Below are positions 1 through 7,486 of a stretch of 48,286 nucleotides of DNA, one piece after another. The stretch spans positions 1 through 48,286 of the forward strand of contig DKUR01000098.1 of NCBI GenBank assembly GCA_002490775.1, written 5' to 3'. The notes below the pieces were generated by a model. It was not told the DNA's origin. It searched no databases and saw only the letters and a program-made list of their open reading frames with translations. The position numbers were made by a program, and so were the translations under genes. Numbering within the stretch: the first letter of the stretch is position 1; each line of letters starts with the position of its first letter. Origin of the DNA: Lachnospiraceae bacterium UBA7199 (GTDB taxonomy: Bacteria > Bacillota > Clostridia > Lachnospirales > Lachnospiraceae).

Positions 1-35
1 ATTATCACAAGTTAATAACAGGGGAACTCAAAGGA

Positions 36-64
36 TTGATATATTTCCCACTCCATGCTATAAT
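36..64 (+). promoter_or_regulatory. promoter of the DUF4180 gene
   Basis: A -35 box TTGATA (36-41) and -10 box TATAAT (59-64) are separated by exactly 17 bases. The leader that follows can fold GCGTTACC against GGTAATGC (one G-T pair) before the gene starts at 133. Confidence 0.7.
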
Positions 65-132
65 GTCTGAAGCGTTACCAGCGGCGGTAATGCGGGATTT
101 TGTCTGCAATTCATGGAAAGAGAGGTACAGGC

Positions 133-501
133 ATGAAGTTTGAAAAAATTGAATGCGGCGGCGGGATAGCTGCCATTGTTTCAAGCGACAGTCAAGTGAT
201 TGTTGATGTCGATTCTGCGCTTGATTTACTTATGTCTGCCAAATATGAAGCAGGCACGAAGTATATCGCCGTGGATAAAAAGTTAATAACCGAGGATTTC
301 TTTGTGTTAAGCAGCGGTTTGGCAGGAGAAATCCTTCAAAAGTATATCAACTATGGCGGAAAGATTGCGATATATGGCGATTTTTCCCATTACACAAGTA
401 AACCGCTGAAAGACTTTATCTATGAGAGTAATCAGGGGAAAGATGTTTTCTTTGCTGCCACGAAAGAGGAAGCAGTCCAGAAATTAGCAAACGTCATTTA
501 A
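133..501 (+). CDS. DUF4180 domain protein
   Basis: A 122-residue cytoplasmic protein of the DUF4180 family. The family core is visible as SALDLLMSAKYE, then EDFFVLSSGLAGEILQK, then IYGDFSHYTSK and DFIYESNQGK. No enzymatic activity is established for the family, and I infer none. An in-frame TTG lies upstream at 100, but GAGAGG sits six to seven bases before the ATG at 133, which also matches the usual start of the family. It is a single-gene unit with its own promoter and a strong hairpin terminator downstream. Confidence 0.8.
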   Translation: MKFEKIECGGGIAAIVSSDSQVIVDVDSALDLLMSAKYEAGTKYIAVDKKLITEDFFVLSSGLAGEILQKYINYGGKIAIYGDFSHYTSKPLKDFIYESNQGKDVFFAATKEEAVQKLANVI

Positions 502-546
502 CAGACAAAATCCCCTATCTGACTGCTGTGTATTAACCCAACGCCT

Positions 547-582
547 AAGCGGTTATGTCCTTTTTGCATGACCGCTTTTTTC
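547..582 (+). terminator. rho-independent terminator after the DUF4180 gene
   Basis: An 11-bp stem (AAGCGGTTATG with CATGACCGCTT, one G-U pair) is followed by a T run. A second hairpin with a bulged T lies at 598-621. I see no gene between here and 775. Confidence 0.8.
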
Positions 583-774
583 TCTATCCGGCTTATGCCG
601 GGTAAAGCGGCTTTATCCCGGCTGCGCTTCTATTGGTGGTGTCTGATATGTTTCATAGCCTATTTGCGGCATTTTCACGCCGTTATTCAACGTAACATAT
701 TCCAATTTAATTTTCCCACAATCCCAATTGTGCCTTTTGATGACAGTCCGGCACAAAAGCAACTACTTTAAACA

Positions 775-1374
775 TTACATATTTCCTTCGTTAATCTTTC
801 GGATTACACGACAAGGATTGCCTGCTGCCAGTGAGTTTGCTGGTATATCCTTTGTGACAACGCTTCCAGCCCCTATAACAGAACCATCGCCTATTGTTAC
901 GCCCGGAAGGACAATTACGCCCCCGCCCAACCAGCAGCCGCTTCCAATTTTTATAGGCAAGGCGTAGGTACGGCAAAAATACTGTTCTGTTTCCATGTTC
1001 CAGTTTGGTGTAAGTCTTTCTGACAGTTCAACAGGGTGTGTTGCTGTATAAAGCTGCACATTTGAAGCAATCAACACATTATCGCCAATCGTTATTTTGT
1101 TGCAGTCTACGAATGTGCAATTCATATTCACGGAAACATTGTTTCCAACATAGATATTTCTTCCATAATCGCAGATAAATGGAAGCCCGACAGATACATT
1201 TGTGCCAATTCCCCCAAACAACTGTTTTAAAATATTAATTTTTTCTGCTTTCTGCTCATATGCAAGGGCATTATATTTCTGCAATAATGTTCTCGCATGA
1301 CTTTTTATATCTAAAAAGATTTTATCATGGCAGTTATAATATTCTCCCGCCATACATTTTTCTAATTCAGTCAT
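775..1374 (-). CDS. maltose/galactoside O-acetyltransferase family protein (hexapeptide repeat)
   Basis: A 199-residue left-handed beta-helix acetyltransferase of the Maa/LacA type, which moves acetyl from acetyl-CoA to a sugar hydroxyl. The N-terminal cap begins MTELEKCMAGEYYNC, as in the family. Hexapeptide repeats run from about residue 60, with ITIGDNVLIASNVQLYTATHP carrying the catalytic-type histidine, then VTIGDGSVIGAGSVVTKDIP and the AAGNPCRVIRK closing motif. The start at 1374 is preceded by GAAGG at good spacing and gives the family length. The reading frame stays open for 29 more codons upstream, but these read as the tail of a decayed RpiR regulator. The true sugar substrate is unknown. 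Confidence 0.85.
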   Translation of the reverse strand: MTELEKCMAGEYYNCHDKIFLDIKSHARTLLQKYNALAYEQKAEKINILKQLFGGIGTNVSVGLPFICDYGRNIYVGNNVSVNMNCTFVDCNKITIGDNVLIASNVQLYTATHPVELSERLTPNWNMETEQYFCRTYALPIKIGSGCWLGGGVIVLPGVTIGDGSVIGAGSVVTKDIPANSLAAGNPCRVIRKINEGNM

Positions 1375-1384
1375 AGTATTACCT

Positions 1385-1745
1385 TCATGCTTCATGGTAG
1401 AAAAAAACCTGTTTTCTATCGGATAAAATACATCCTCTAGTCCTGCGACAAAATGCTCCATATTTTGCCAACGTTCCCGATGATCCCATACCTGTAAAAA
1501 TTATCAAATCAGTTTTTCTAAGAACGCCAATCGCAAACAATAATTTTTTTCAAAGGCACTTGAATTTGCCCTTGTAAAAAAATCCGAAAGTTCCAGCAAA
1601 TCTTTCGGTAGACGTAGATACTTGAAGCTTTTTTTGCAAGCTCTCTAATGGTCATGTATTGTATTTTATCAATATCAGAAACAATATATTTGTAAATGCG
1701 AATATCTGTTTTGTTGTACTTTGGTATTTCTTCATACGAAAACAT
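1385..1745 (-). pseudogene. decayed RpiR/MurR-type sugar regulator (HTH plus start of SIS domain)
   Basis: Reading leftward from 1745, the first frame gives an RpiR-like N-terminus (YNKTDIRIYKYIVSDIDKIQ, then MTIRELAKKA). After a frameshift near 1625 the HTH continues in the next frame with VSTSTERFAGTFGF. Further on, a frame reads LLFAIGVLRKTDLIIFTGMG followed by SSGTLAKYGA, the sugar-binding GxGxSG segment of a SIS domain. A final shift gives FVAGLEDVFYPIENRFF, which runs open into the acetyltransferase frame. The rest of the SIS domain is missing. RpiR proteins regulate sugar catabolism by binding sugar phosphates, so this was probably the local regulator before it was broken. Confidence 0.7.
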
Positions 1746-2050
1746 ACTGTATTTCCTTCCAGTATTAGATGCCTTAATTATATACTGATTTTTTATGCTT
1801 TACAACACAACACTGGATATATACAGGAGTGAATGAGAAGGATTCCATAATAGCCGGCATTGTGCAATGCCTGCACTTACAAAATCTATTTCATTCATTC
1901 TGAAATCATTGCAAAAAATATTTCTACGCAGCATTTTATCAATAAAGTAATGGAAAGTCAGATTGACGTTTACAGAAATGAACTTGCAGAATAACTGAAT
2001 GAAGTATTGTCTTGTTTCTCGTTAAATGACTAAATATACACAACGAAGAA
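1746..2050. other. intergenic stretch without a gene
   Basis: I see no supported gene here. The only structure is a perfect seven-base inverted repeat, GGCATTG-TG-CAATGCC at 1856-1871. Reading frames are short and have no ribosome binding site. Confidence 0.5.
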
Positions 2051-2090
2051 AGCAGGAAGTTTACACTTGACAATAGTGGTACTTCCTGCT
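2051..2090. repeat. interrupted palindrome spanning the tetR promoter
   Basis: AGCAGGAAGT (2051-2060) and ACTTCCTGCT (2081-2090) are perfect inverted copies. Inside them CACT and AGTG can pair again. The -35 box of the tetR promoter lies in the loop and its spacer in the right arm, which is a typical operator layout. Confidence 0.65.
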
Positions 2091-2095
2091 AAATT
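2067..2095 (+). promoter_or_regulatory. promoter of the TetR-family regulator
   Basis: A consensus -35 TTGACA (2067-2072), a 17-base spacer and a -10 TAAATT (2090-2095). Transcription would begin just before the operator at 2107-2119. Confidence 0.65.
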
Positions 2096-2106
2096 AAAGT
2101 TGCTGG

Positions 2107-2119
2107 ATAACGATGTTAT
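2107..2119. promoter_or_regulatory. predicted TetR operator, copy 1
   Basis: The palindrome ATAAC-GAT-GTTAT lies between the promoter and the ribosome binding site of the regulator gene. The same core recurs before the ABC exporter (2809-2825), which suggests autoregulation and control of the exporter by one repressor. Confidence 0.65.
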
Positions 2120-2134
2120 GTTAGGAGGGTTTTG

Positions 2135-2752
2135 ATGCCGGAAGATAAGGCGACAAAGGAAAAACTGCTTGCATGTGCGAAACAGGAATTTCTGGAAAAG
2201 GGCTATATGAAAGCCTCTCTGCGGAGTATCTGCAAAAAGGCAAATGTGACCACAGGAGCGTTGTATTTTTTCTTTGAAAACAAAGGAGATTTGCTTTCGA
2301 CACTGGTAAAAGATACACTAAACGGATTGATGGAGCAGATTTCGGCACATCTGTACATGGAGATTGATACGAATGCACAGACAGCAATGGAGGGAGACGC
2401 TTCAGAAGATATCCGGGCTGCAAAAGAAATTTTGCATTATCTTTATCAGCATTATGATCTGGTATTGATCTTACTGACCAAAAGTCAGGGAAGCGCATAT
2501 GAAAATATTACCGACCGTTTTGTTGAGGTTTTTGAAAATCATTATACTATGCTGATGGAGCAGATTCATGAAAAGACAGGCATTCCTGTTCCTGATCGAT
2601 ATTTCCAGCATTGGACGGCGCATATGCAGATTGACGCATTTGTACATCTGCTCACTCACGTGGAAGACGAGGAAGAAGCAATGAGATATATGGAACAGAT
2701 TGTGTCTTATCTTGTTGCCGGCTGGGCAGGAACATTGTCTCATAGTAGATAG
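2135..2752 (+). CDS. TetR/AcrR-family transcriptional regulator
   Basis: A 205-residue one-component repressor. The N-terminal HTH covers about residues 8-52: AKQEFLEKGYMKASLRSICK, then ANVTTGALYFFFENKGDLL, matching the TetR_N pattern. The C-terminal part is the variable ligand-binding and dimer domain. AGGAGGG at 2123-2129 fixes the ATG at 2135. It lies directly upstream of an ABC/FtsX exporter in the same direction, and both units carry the same palindrome, so it very likely represses itself and the exporter. The inducing ligand cannot be told from sequence. Confidence 0.9.
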   Translation: MPEDKATKEKLLACAKQEFLEKGYMKASLRSICKKANVTTGALYFFFENKGDLLSTLVKDTLNGLMEQISAHLYMEIDTNAQTAMEGDASEDIRAAKEILHYLYQHYDLVLILLTKSQGSAYENITDRFVEVFENHYTMLMEQIHEKTGIPVPDRYFQHWTAHMQIDAFVHLLTHVEDEEEAMRYMEQIVSYLVAGWAGTLSHSR

Positions 2753-2762
2753 AATATGAAAG

Positions 2763-2796
2763 AAAAGCTATGTGGTTTTAAAGCATATAGCTTTTT
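2763..2796 (+). terminator. terminator between tetR and the ABC exporter
   Basis: AAAAGCTATGTG pairs with CATATAGCTTTT (one wobble) around a nine-base loop and ends in a T run. It separates the regulator from the exporter operon. Confidence 0.75.
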
Positions 2797-2808
2797 ATAA
2801 GGCAGCGA

Positions 2809-2825
2809 ACATAACAATGTTATGT
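2809..2825. promoter_or_regulatory. predicted TetR operator, copy 2 (exporter operon)
   Basis: A perfect 17-base palindrome, ACATAAC-AAT-GTTATGT, shares its core with the site at 2107-2119. It lies 35 bases before the exporter start. No clear consensus promoter is visible between the terminator and this site. Confidence 0.7.
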
Positions 2826-2859
2826 AAGCGGTATGCATGAAAGGATGGAGGAAAAGATC

Positions 2860-3561
2860 ATGTATTTGGAAGTAAACAATGTAAAGAAAAGCTACGGAGA
2901 AGGCGGTAGCTTTATGGAGGTGCTCAAAGGGATTTCTGTATCGGTGGAAAAGGGCGATATGTGTGTCATACAGGGGACGAGCGGATCAGGAAAATCCACA
3001 CTTTTAAATTGTATTGGTGGATTGGACTTGGCTGATTCTGGTTCAATCAAGGTGGATGGAAAAGAAATCTGCGGCCTGTCTCAGGAAAAGCTTTCTGATT
3101 ACAGACGCGAAAATCTGGGATTTATTTTTCAGTTTTATAATCTTGTGCCGAATCTCACGGTAAAGGAAAATATTCAGGTATGTGAATATCTTTCCCCCCA
3201 TCCATTGCATCTTTTTGAACTTTTGGAGACACTTGGACTTACGGAGCACCAGAACAAATTTCCTTCCCAGCTTTCCGGCGGTCAGCAGCAGCGGTGTGCC
3301 ATTGCAAGGGCACTGATTAAGAATCCGAAGCTGCTGCTTTGCGATGAGCCTACAGGAGCGTTGGATTCCGGGACGTCCAGAGATATTTTGGTACTGCTGG
3401 AGGAGGTCAACCGGAAATATGGAACGACTATGCTCATTGTTACACATAACAATTCTATCAAAAACATGGTGGATCAGGTCATCTTTTTAAAGGATGGACA
3501 AATTAAGAATAATCATCGCAATGTAAAGAAAGTGCCTGCGGCGGAATTGGAGGATCTATAA
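2860..3561 (+). CDS. ABC transporter ATP-binding protein (MacB/LolD type)
   Basis: A 233-residue ATPase that powers the FtsX-type permease encoded next. Walker A GTSGSGKST, Q-loop FQFYNLVP, signature LSGGQQQRCAIARAL, Walker B LLLCDEPTGALD and the H-loop VTHN are all intact. The ATG at 2860 has GGAGG seven to eight bases upstream. In-frame ATGs at 2833 and 2845 lack good sites. The stop overlaps the permease start by one base (TAATG), so the two are translationally coupled. Relatives export lipoproteins, peptides or antimicrobials, and the cargo here is unknown. Confidence 0.92.
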   Translation: MYLEVNNVKKSYGEGGSFMEVLKGISVSVEKGDMCVIQGTSGSGKSTLLNCIGGLDLADSGSIKVDGKEICGLSQEKLSDYRRENLGFIFQFYNLVPNLTVKENIQVCEYLSPHPLHLFELLETLGLTEHQNKFPSQLSGGQQQRCAIARALIKNPKLLLCDEPTGALDSGTSRDILVLLEEVNRKYGTTMLIVTHNNSIKNMVDQVIFLKDGQIKNNHRNVKKVPAAELEDL

Positions 3562-5819
3562 TGCAGAAAATATTAAGAAAACGTATCCTTCGGGATTTTA
3601 AAGAAAATCTGGCACGTTATCTGGCACTTGGGCTGCTGATCGTGCTTGGTATGTATATTGTAGTCAGTTTGATAGCAGCGGCGGATACGATTATAGTAAG
3701 GAGTGCTGATGCAGCGGCAAAGCAGTATGTGGAGGATGGACAGTTTGAACTGTTTGCTCCCCTTAGCAGTGCGGAACTTAAGGAACTGAAAGAAAAAGGA
3801 GTTACGGTGGAAGCACATTTCTATCTGGACTACGAAATTGGGGATGACTCCGTTCTTCGTGTGTCTGCCATTCGGGAAAAAATTGACAGGGCGCAGGCTG
3901 ATCTTGGAGAGCTGCCTGGAGAGAAGGGAGAAGTTTTTCTGGAAAAGCGTTACTGTGAAGAACATGATATTTCTGTGGGAGATCAGGTTGCAATCGGCGC
4001 CCACAGTTTTACCGTATGTGGAATCGGTACAGTGCCGGATTACGAAGCTCCTTACAGGAATCTTTCGGACAGTACAGTTGACAGCGGGCAGTTTGGAATC
4101 GGCTTTGTCAGTGTGACGGATTATGAAGAGTTGAAAAAAGAGGCGCAAAGCCTTCAGGCGGAAAAATATGTCTATGCATACCTGTTAAATGGCAAACTGA
4201 CTGATAAGGAGTTAAAGGAAACACTGAAGGGTTTTTGCCTGTCAGCAGATGGACTTTCCAAACTGACGCAGTTTCTTGTGGCAAAAGATAATATCCGTAT
4301 CGGAGCAGCAACAGATGATGTGATCATCAACAAGATGGCAGGACTCTTTGCGGGGGTGCTGTTGATAGTTTTGCTTGCCTATGTGATCTCTGTCTTTGTG
4401 GTGCATACCATTGAAAAGGAATCTGAAGTCATCGGCACATTGTATGCTCTTGGAGTAAAGCGAAGGGAGCTGCTTGCCCACTATTTATTTCTTCCGGTGG
4501 TCATTGCCTTTGTTTCCGGCATAATAGGAACAATGATTGGGTATAGCAGTTTCGGCATCCGTACGCAGATGCAGGATGTGTACAACTATTTTTCCGTACC
4601 GGAATTTGCCGCTTTGTATGAACCTTATTTGCTGATCTATGGAATTTTGATGCCTCCTGCCGCAGCAGCCCTTACGAATCTCTTTGTGATTCGAAGAAAG
4701 CTAAAAAAGCCTGCGCTTTCTTTGATCCGCAGGGAACAAAAGGCAGCAAAGGGCAGAGAGATCAAATTGGGAAAACTGGGATTTGTCCGAACCTTTCAGA
4801 TTCGGCAGTTTTTGCGGGAAATGCGTACAGCATTTACGATTTTTTTTGGTATGCTGTTTTCTCTGCTTGTCTGCATGATCAGCTTGAACTGTTATGTGCT
4901 TTGTGAGCATGTGAGAGAAGACACTGTGGCAGACACAAAATATGAATATATGTATACTTATAAATATCCCGAAGAGGCTGTGCCGGAGGGCGGAGAAGAA
5001 GCTTACGGCGTAACCCTGAAAAGGGAAGTGCTTGGGTATAATCTGGATGTGACACTGCTTGGCATTCATGAGGATAATCCTTATTTTGATGCATCGGTAA
5101 GTGAAGGACAGACGTTTGTGCTTATTTCGGAAGCACTGGCAAGTAAATTCGGATTAAAGGCAGGAGACGATTTGGTCCTTGAGGATGAGGAAAATGACAG
5201 AAGCTATGCCTTTATTGTAGACGGTATAGTACCTTATTCAGCAGGCATTTTTGCTTTTATGGAGATAGACAGTATGCGGGAGCTGATGGGTGAAAATGAG
5301 GACTATTATAATATTGTATTTGCAGGCCATGTGTTGGATATTGATTCCGGCAGGCTTTATGCATCTTCTTCCAAAGGGGAAGTGGAAAAGAGCGCCGATG
5401 TATTTATGGAACTGATGTGGCCTATGATCATTATGCTTTCAATCGCGTCTGCATTGCTCTTTCTTGTAGTGATGTACTTGATGCTGAAAGTCATGGTGGA
5501 TCGTTCCGCCTTGTCAATTTCCATGATGAAGGTGTTTGGTTACCGGAAGAGGGAAATACGGAAACTGTATCTAAATGGCAACCTGATGGTAGTGGCAGTC
5601 AGCGCGCTGGTGGGAATACCCCTTGCCAAGGTAATAATGGATGCCTTGTATCCTTATATGGTATCCAATGTGGCAGTTAATTTGAACCTTGCCTTTTCCT
5701 GGTGGATGTATGTGGGATTGTTTGTATTAATTATTGTGCTGTATTTCTTAAGTATGCCGTTTTTGATGCAAAAGGTAAACAGGATTCTTCCAATAGAAGT
5801 TTTGAAAAACAGAGAATAA
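3561..5819 (+). CDS. FtsX-family ABC transporter permease
   Basis: A 752-residue membrane protein. One membrane segment near residues 17-40 is followed by a large extracytoplasmic domain to about 255. A cluster of three or four membrane segments spans about 258-380. A second extracellular part follows a segment near 420-440, and the last FtsX block lies at about 620-745. The duplicated FtsX layout is that of MacB/LolE-like and bacitracin-type exporters. It forms an operon with the ATPase at 2860. TetR control suggests induction by an exported compound or membrane stress, which is inference. Confidence 0.88.
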   Translation: MQKILRKRILRDFKENLARYLALGLLIVLGMYIVVSLIAAADTIIVRSADAAAKQYVEDGQFELFAPLSSAELKELKEKGVTVEAHFYLDYEIGDDSVLRVSAIREKIDRAQADLGELPGEKGEVFLEKRYCEEHDISVGDQVAIGAHSFTVCGIGTVPDYEAPYRNLSDSTVDSGQFGIGFVSVTDYEELKKEAQSLQAEKYVYAYLLNGKLTDKELKETLKGFCLSADGLSKLTQFLVAKDNIRIGAATDDVIINKMAGLFAGVLLIVLLAYVISVFVVHTIEKESEVIGTLYALGVKRRELLAHYLFLPVVIAFVSGIIGTMIGYSSFGIRTQMQDVYNYFSVPEFAALYEPYLLIYGILMPPAAAALTNLFVIRRKLKKPALSLIRREQKAAKGREIKLGKLGFVRTFQIRQFLREMRTAFTIFFGMLFSLLVCMISLNCYVLCEHVREDTVADTKYEYMYTYKYPEEAVPEGGEEAYGVTLKREVLGYNLDVTLLGIHEDNPYFDASVSEGQTFVLISEALASKFGLKAGDDLVLEDEENDRSYAFIVDGIVPYSAGIFAFMEIDSMRELMGENEDYYNIVFAGHVLDIDSGRLYASSSKGEVEKSADVFMELMWPMIIMLSIASALLFLVVMYLMLKVMVDRSALSISMMKVFGYRKREIRKLYLNGNLMVVAVSALVGIPLAKVIMDALYPYMVSNVAVNLNLAFSWWMYVGLFVLIIVLYFLSMPFLMQKVNRILPIEVLKNRE

Positions 5820-5893
5820 AATTCAGTAAAACTTTAAATAAAGCTGAAGCACTGTACATGAGAAATGATAGGAAAAGAAAGCAGCTTACATAA

Positions 5894-6004
5894 ATGGAAA
5901 ATTCGCATCGCTTTTTTGAAAATAGAGATTGTAAATATTTTCCTCAACAGCCGGAAAATTATGATAAGGTAGTGCTGACTTTGAAAAATGTTTGTCATTT
6001 TTAA
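5894..6004 (+). pseudogene. fragment of a cysteine-rich small-domain protein
   Basis: A 36-codon frame begins MENSHRFFENRDCKYFP, which closely resembles the opening of the Cys-rich small-domain family (PF04071), where a CH and further cysteines normally follow. Here the match ends at CKYFP and the remaining residues look unrelated. The metal-binding cysteines are mostly lost, so I read it as a remnant left by a deletion. The rest of 5820-6051 shows no gene. Confidence 0.5.
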
Positions 6005-6051
6005 TTATCTGTCTCGAATTTCTTTACAGATGACCTTATTTGAAATTTATG

Positions 6052-6060
6052 TGATATAAT
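6052..6060 (+). promoter_or_regulatory. extended -10 promoter of the ArsR-family gene
   Basis: TG-A-TATAAT (TATAAT at 6055-6060) forms an extended -10 element with no good -35 box. Transcription would start near 6067, which argues against an ATG at 6069 and for the one at 6096. Confidence 0.55.
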
Positions 6061-6095
6061 CTGTTCAAATGTTTAAGCAAAGGGGCAGTTATCTT

Positions 6096-6476
6096 ATGAA
6101 TACGAAGGACGATATATTAAGATTGGAGCAGGAACTTAAAGCTTGCCGGAAAGCCCTTGTCGCGATAGGGGATGAGACAAGACAGCATATTTTAATGACT
6201 ATGCTTGAGGGAGAGTGCGGGGGCAACCGGGTAATTGATATAACCGAAAGAACCAATCTGTCAAGACCGGCAGTTTCCCATCATATGCAGATTTTAAAAG
6301 ATGCAGGATTTGTCAAAGTCCGAAAGGAAGGTACGAAATATTATTATTACCTGGACATGGATGATAATGAAATTGATAAATTATGCATGTTATTTGAAGA
6401 TATCAGGAAGATTTTGAAAAACGTGCCGGACAGATCAGAAAAAGATAATTGGCAGGAGGACGAGAAGGTTGAATAA
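6096..6476 (+). CDS. ArsR-family winged-helix regulator
   Basis: A 126-residue transcription factor. The winged helix covers about residues 20-95, with LVAIGDETRQHIL, then ITERTNLSRPAVSHHMQILK as the recognition segment, and the wing VRKEGTKYYYYLD. No classic ArsR metal cysteine pair is visible in helix 3, so it may sense something other than a thiophilic metal. The start at 6096 is chosen because the upstream ATG at 6069 lies almost at the predicted transcription start. The next gene is a nitroreductase read in the same direction, probably from the same transcript. Confidence 0.82.
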   Translation: MNTKDDILRLEQELKACRKALVAIGDETRQHILMTMLEGECGGNRVIDITERTNLSRPAVSHHMQILKDAGFVKVRKEGTKYYYYLDMDDNEIDKLCMLFEDIRKILKNVPDRSEKDNWQEDEKVE

Positions 6477-6505
6477 ATTCTCTGATGAGCAATTTATCCA
6501 ACCAA

Positions 6506-6599
6506 GAATTTGTGCCGAAGCGTCACAAATTCCATGATGGCAGAGCAAAACCTGACATTTTGCTCGCCTCCTCAGCGTAAAACGCTTCGGAATGGAGGA
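6506..6599 (+). promoter_or_regulatory. structured leader with mutually exclusive folds before the nitroreductase
   Basis: Hairpin 1 is GAATTTGTG (6506-6514) with CACAAATTC (6524-6532), and its nine-base loop reads CCGAAGCGT. Hairpin 2 is GAGCAAAA (6543-6550) with TTTTGCTC (6558-6565). Downstream, CCTCC (6567-6571) can pair with the ribosome binding site GGAGG (6595-6599), with AGCGT-AAA-ACGCT stacked inside, which would hide the site. The loop of hairpin 1 is perfectly complementary to ACGCTTCGG (6582-6590), a pairing that would break the sequestering stem. This looks like a translational switch. The ligand or trigger is unknown, and no known riboswitch class is recognised. Confidence 0.55.
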
Positions 6600-6603
6600 A
6601 AAA

Positions 6604-7269
6604 ATGAATTTAACAGAAGCTATGGAGCAGAGACATTCTGTGAGGTCTTACAATGGCAAAAAGATTGAAGGTGAAGTGAAGGAAAAGCTGGAACAGGAAA
6701 TTAGGGAGTGCAACAAAGAGGGCGGACTGCATTTACAACTTGTGTTAAATGAGCCGAAGGCTTTTGAAAGCTTTATGGCACATTATGGAAAATTTTCCGG
6801 TGTTACGAACTATATTGCAATGATCGGACCAAAGGAAAAAGATTTGGAGGAAAAAGTTGGATATTATGGAGAAAGGCTGGTACTTTATGCGCAGCAGCTT
6901 GGGCTGAATACCTGCTGGGTAGCTATGACGTACAAAAAGATAAAGGGTGCATTTGTGGTAAATCCGGGAGAGAAGCTTTGCCTTGTTATCGCAATCGGTT
7001 ATGGCAGTTCGGATGGGGTGGCACACAAATCTAAGATGGAGGGAGAAGTAAGCGTGGCGGAGGGGAATGTTCCGGAGTGGTTTCAAAAAGGAGTAAAAGC
7101 CTCTCTTCTCGCACCTACAGCAATGAACCAGCAAAAATATAAATTTACGTTAAATGGCAATCGTGTCTTAGCGGAAACAGGCAAGGGATTTTATACCAAA
7201 ATAGATCTGGGGATTGCAAAGTATCATTTTGAATTGGGAGCGGGAAAGGAAAATTTTTCATGGAACTGA
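6604..7269 (+). CDS. nitroreductase-family protein (TM1586 type)
   Basis: A 221-residue FMN-binding oxidoreductase. The opening MNLTEAMEQRHSVRSYNGK carries the RxSxR FMN-phosphate motif. The centre has YYGERLVLYAQQLGLNTCWV, and the C-terminal half contains KASLLAPTAMNQQKYKF, typical of the single-chain TM1586-like branch that repeats the fold. GGAGG five bases before 6604 fixes the start, while the ATG at 6592 overlaps this site. It probably reduces a nitro or quinone compound with NAD(P)H, with the substrate unknown. It sits behind an ArsR regulator and a leader able to hide its ribosome binding site. Confidence 0.82.
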   Translation: MNLTEAMEQRHSVRSYNGKKIEGEVKEKLEQEIRECNKEGGLHLQLVLNEPKAFESFMAHYGKFSGVTNYIAMIGPKEKDLEEKVGYYGERLVLYAQQLGLNTCWVAMTYKKIKGAFVVNPGEKLCLVIAIGYGSSDGVAHKSKMEGEVSVAEGNVPEWFQKGVKASLLAPTAMNQQKYKFTLNGNRVLAETGKGFYTKIDLGIAKYHFELGAGKENFSWN

Positions 7270-7305
7270 TTTAATTAACAAAATTCATTTTGTGCAAAAT
7301 TTCCT

Positions 7306-7334
7306 TTGAAGTTTTGGAAGAAAAACAGTATAAT
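7306..7334 (+). promoter_or_regulatory. promoter of the MATE pump transcript
   Basis: TTGAAG (7306-7311), a 17-base spacer, then TATAAT (7329-7334). The transcript would begin near 7341, exactly where the first leader hairpin starts. Confidence 0.7.
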
Positions 7335-7340
7335 ATCAAA

Positions 7341-7468
7341 GACGTGTGGCTGAAACTGCGTAAATCCAGTTATTGGTCATGCGTTTTTTGTTTAAAATAG
7401 TATATTTATGTATATTCAGCGTGTAGCCTTTGGCGTAAACCCAGCAGCCAGAGCTATGCGCTGTTTTT
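7341..7468 (+). promoter_or_regulatory. tandem terminator-like leader RNA; candidate guanidine-IV (mepA) riboswitch
   Basis: The first hairpin pairs ACGTGTGGC (7342-7350) with GTCATGCGT (7376-7384), has an inner AACTG/CAGTT stem and the loop CGTAAATC, and ends in T6. The second pairs CAGCGTGTAGC (7417-7427) with GCTATGCGCTG (7453-7463), contains CGTAAACC, and ends in T5. The two units are recognisably copies. Both are intrinsic terminators between promoter and gene, so full transcription needs antitermination. Guanidine-IV (mepA motif) riboswitches are two-hairpin antitermination switches found before MATE genes in clostridia. The class assignment is from layout and gene context and was not checked against the covariance model. 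Confidence 0.5.
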
Positions 7469-7486
7469 AAATGAAAGGAGACAGAC

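Noticed and set aside
4701..5094. Long reverse-strand frames inside the FtsX permease (also 3043-3447, 3573-4148 and 8110-8580).
   Set aside because: They are antisense to genes with strong domain evidence, lack start signals and have implausible composition.
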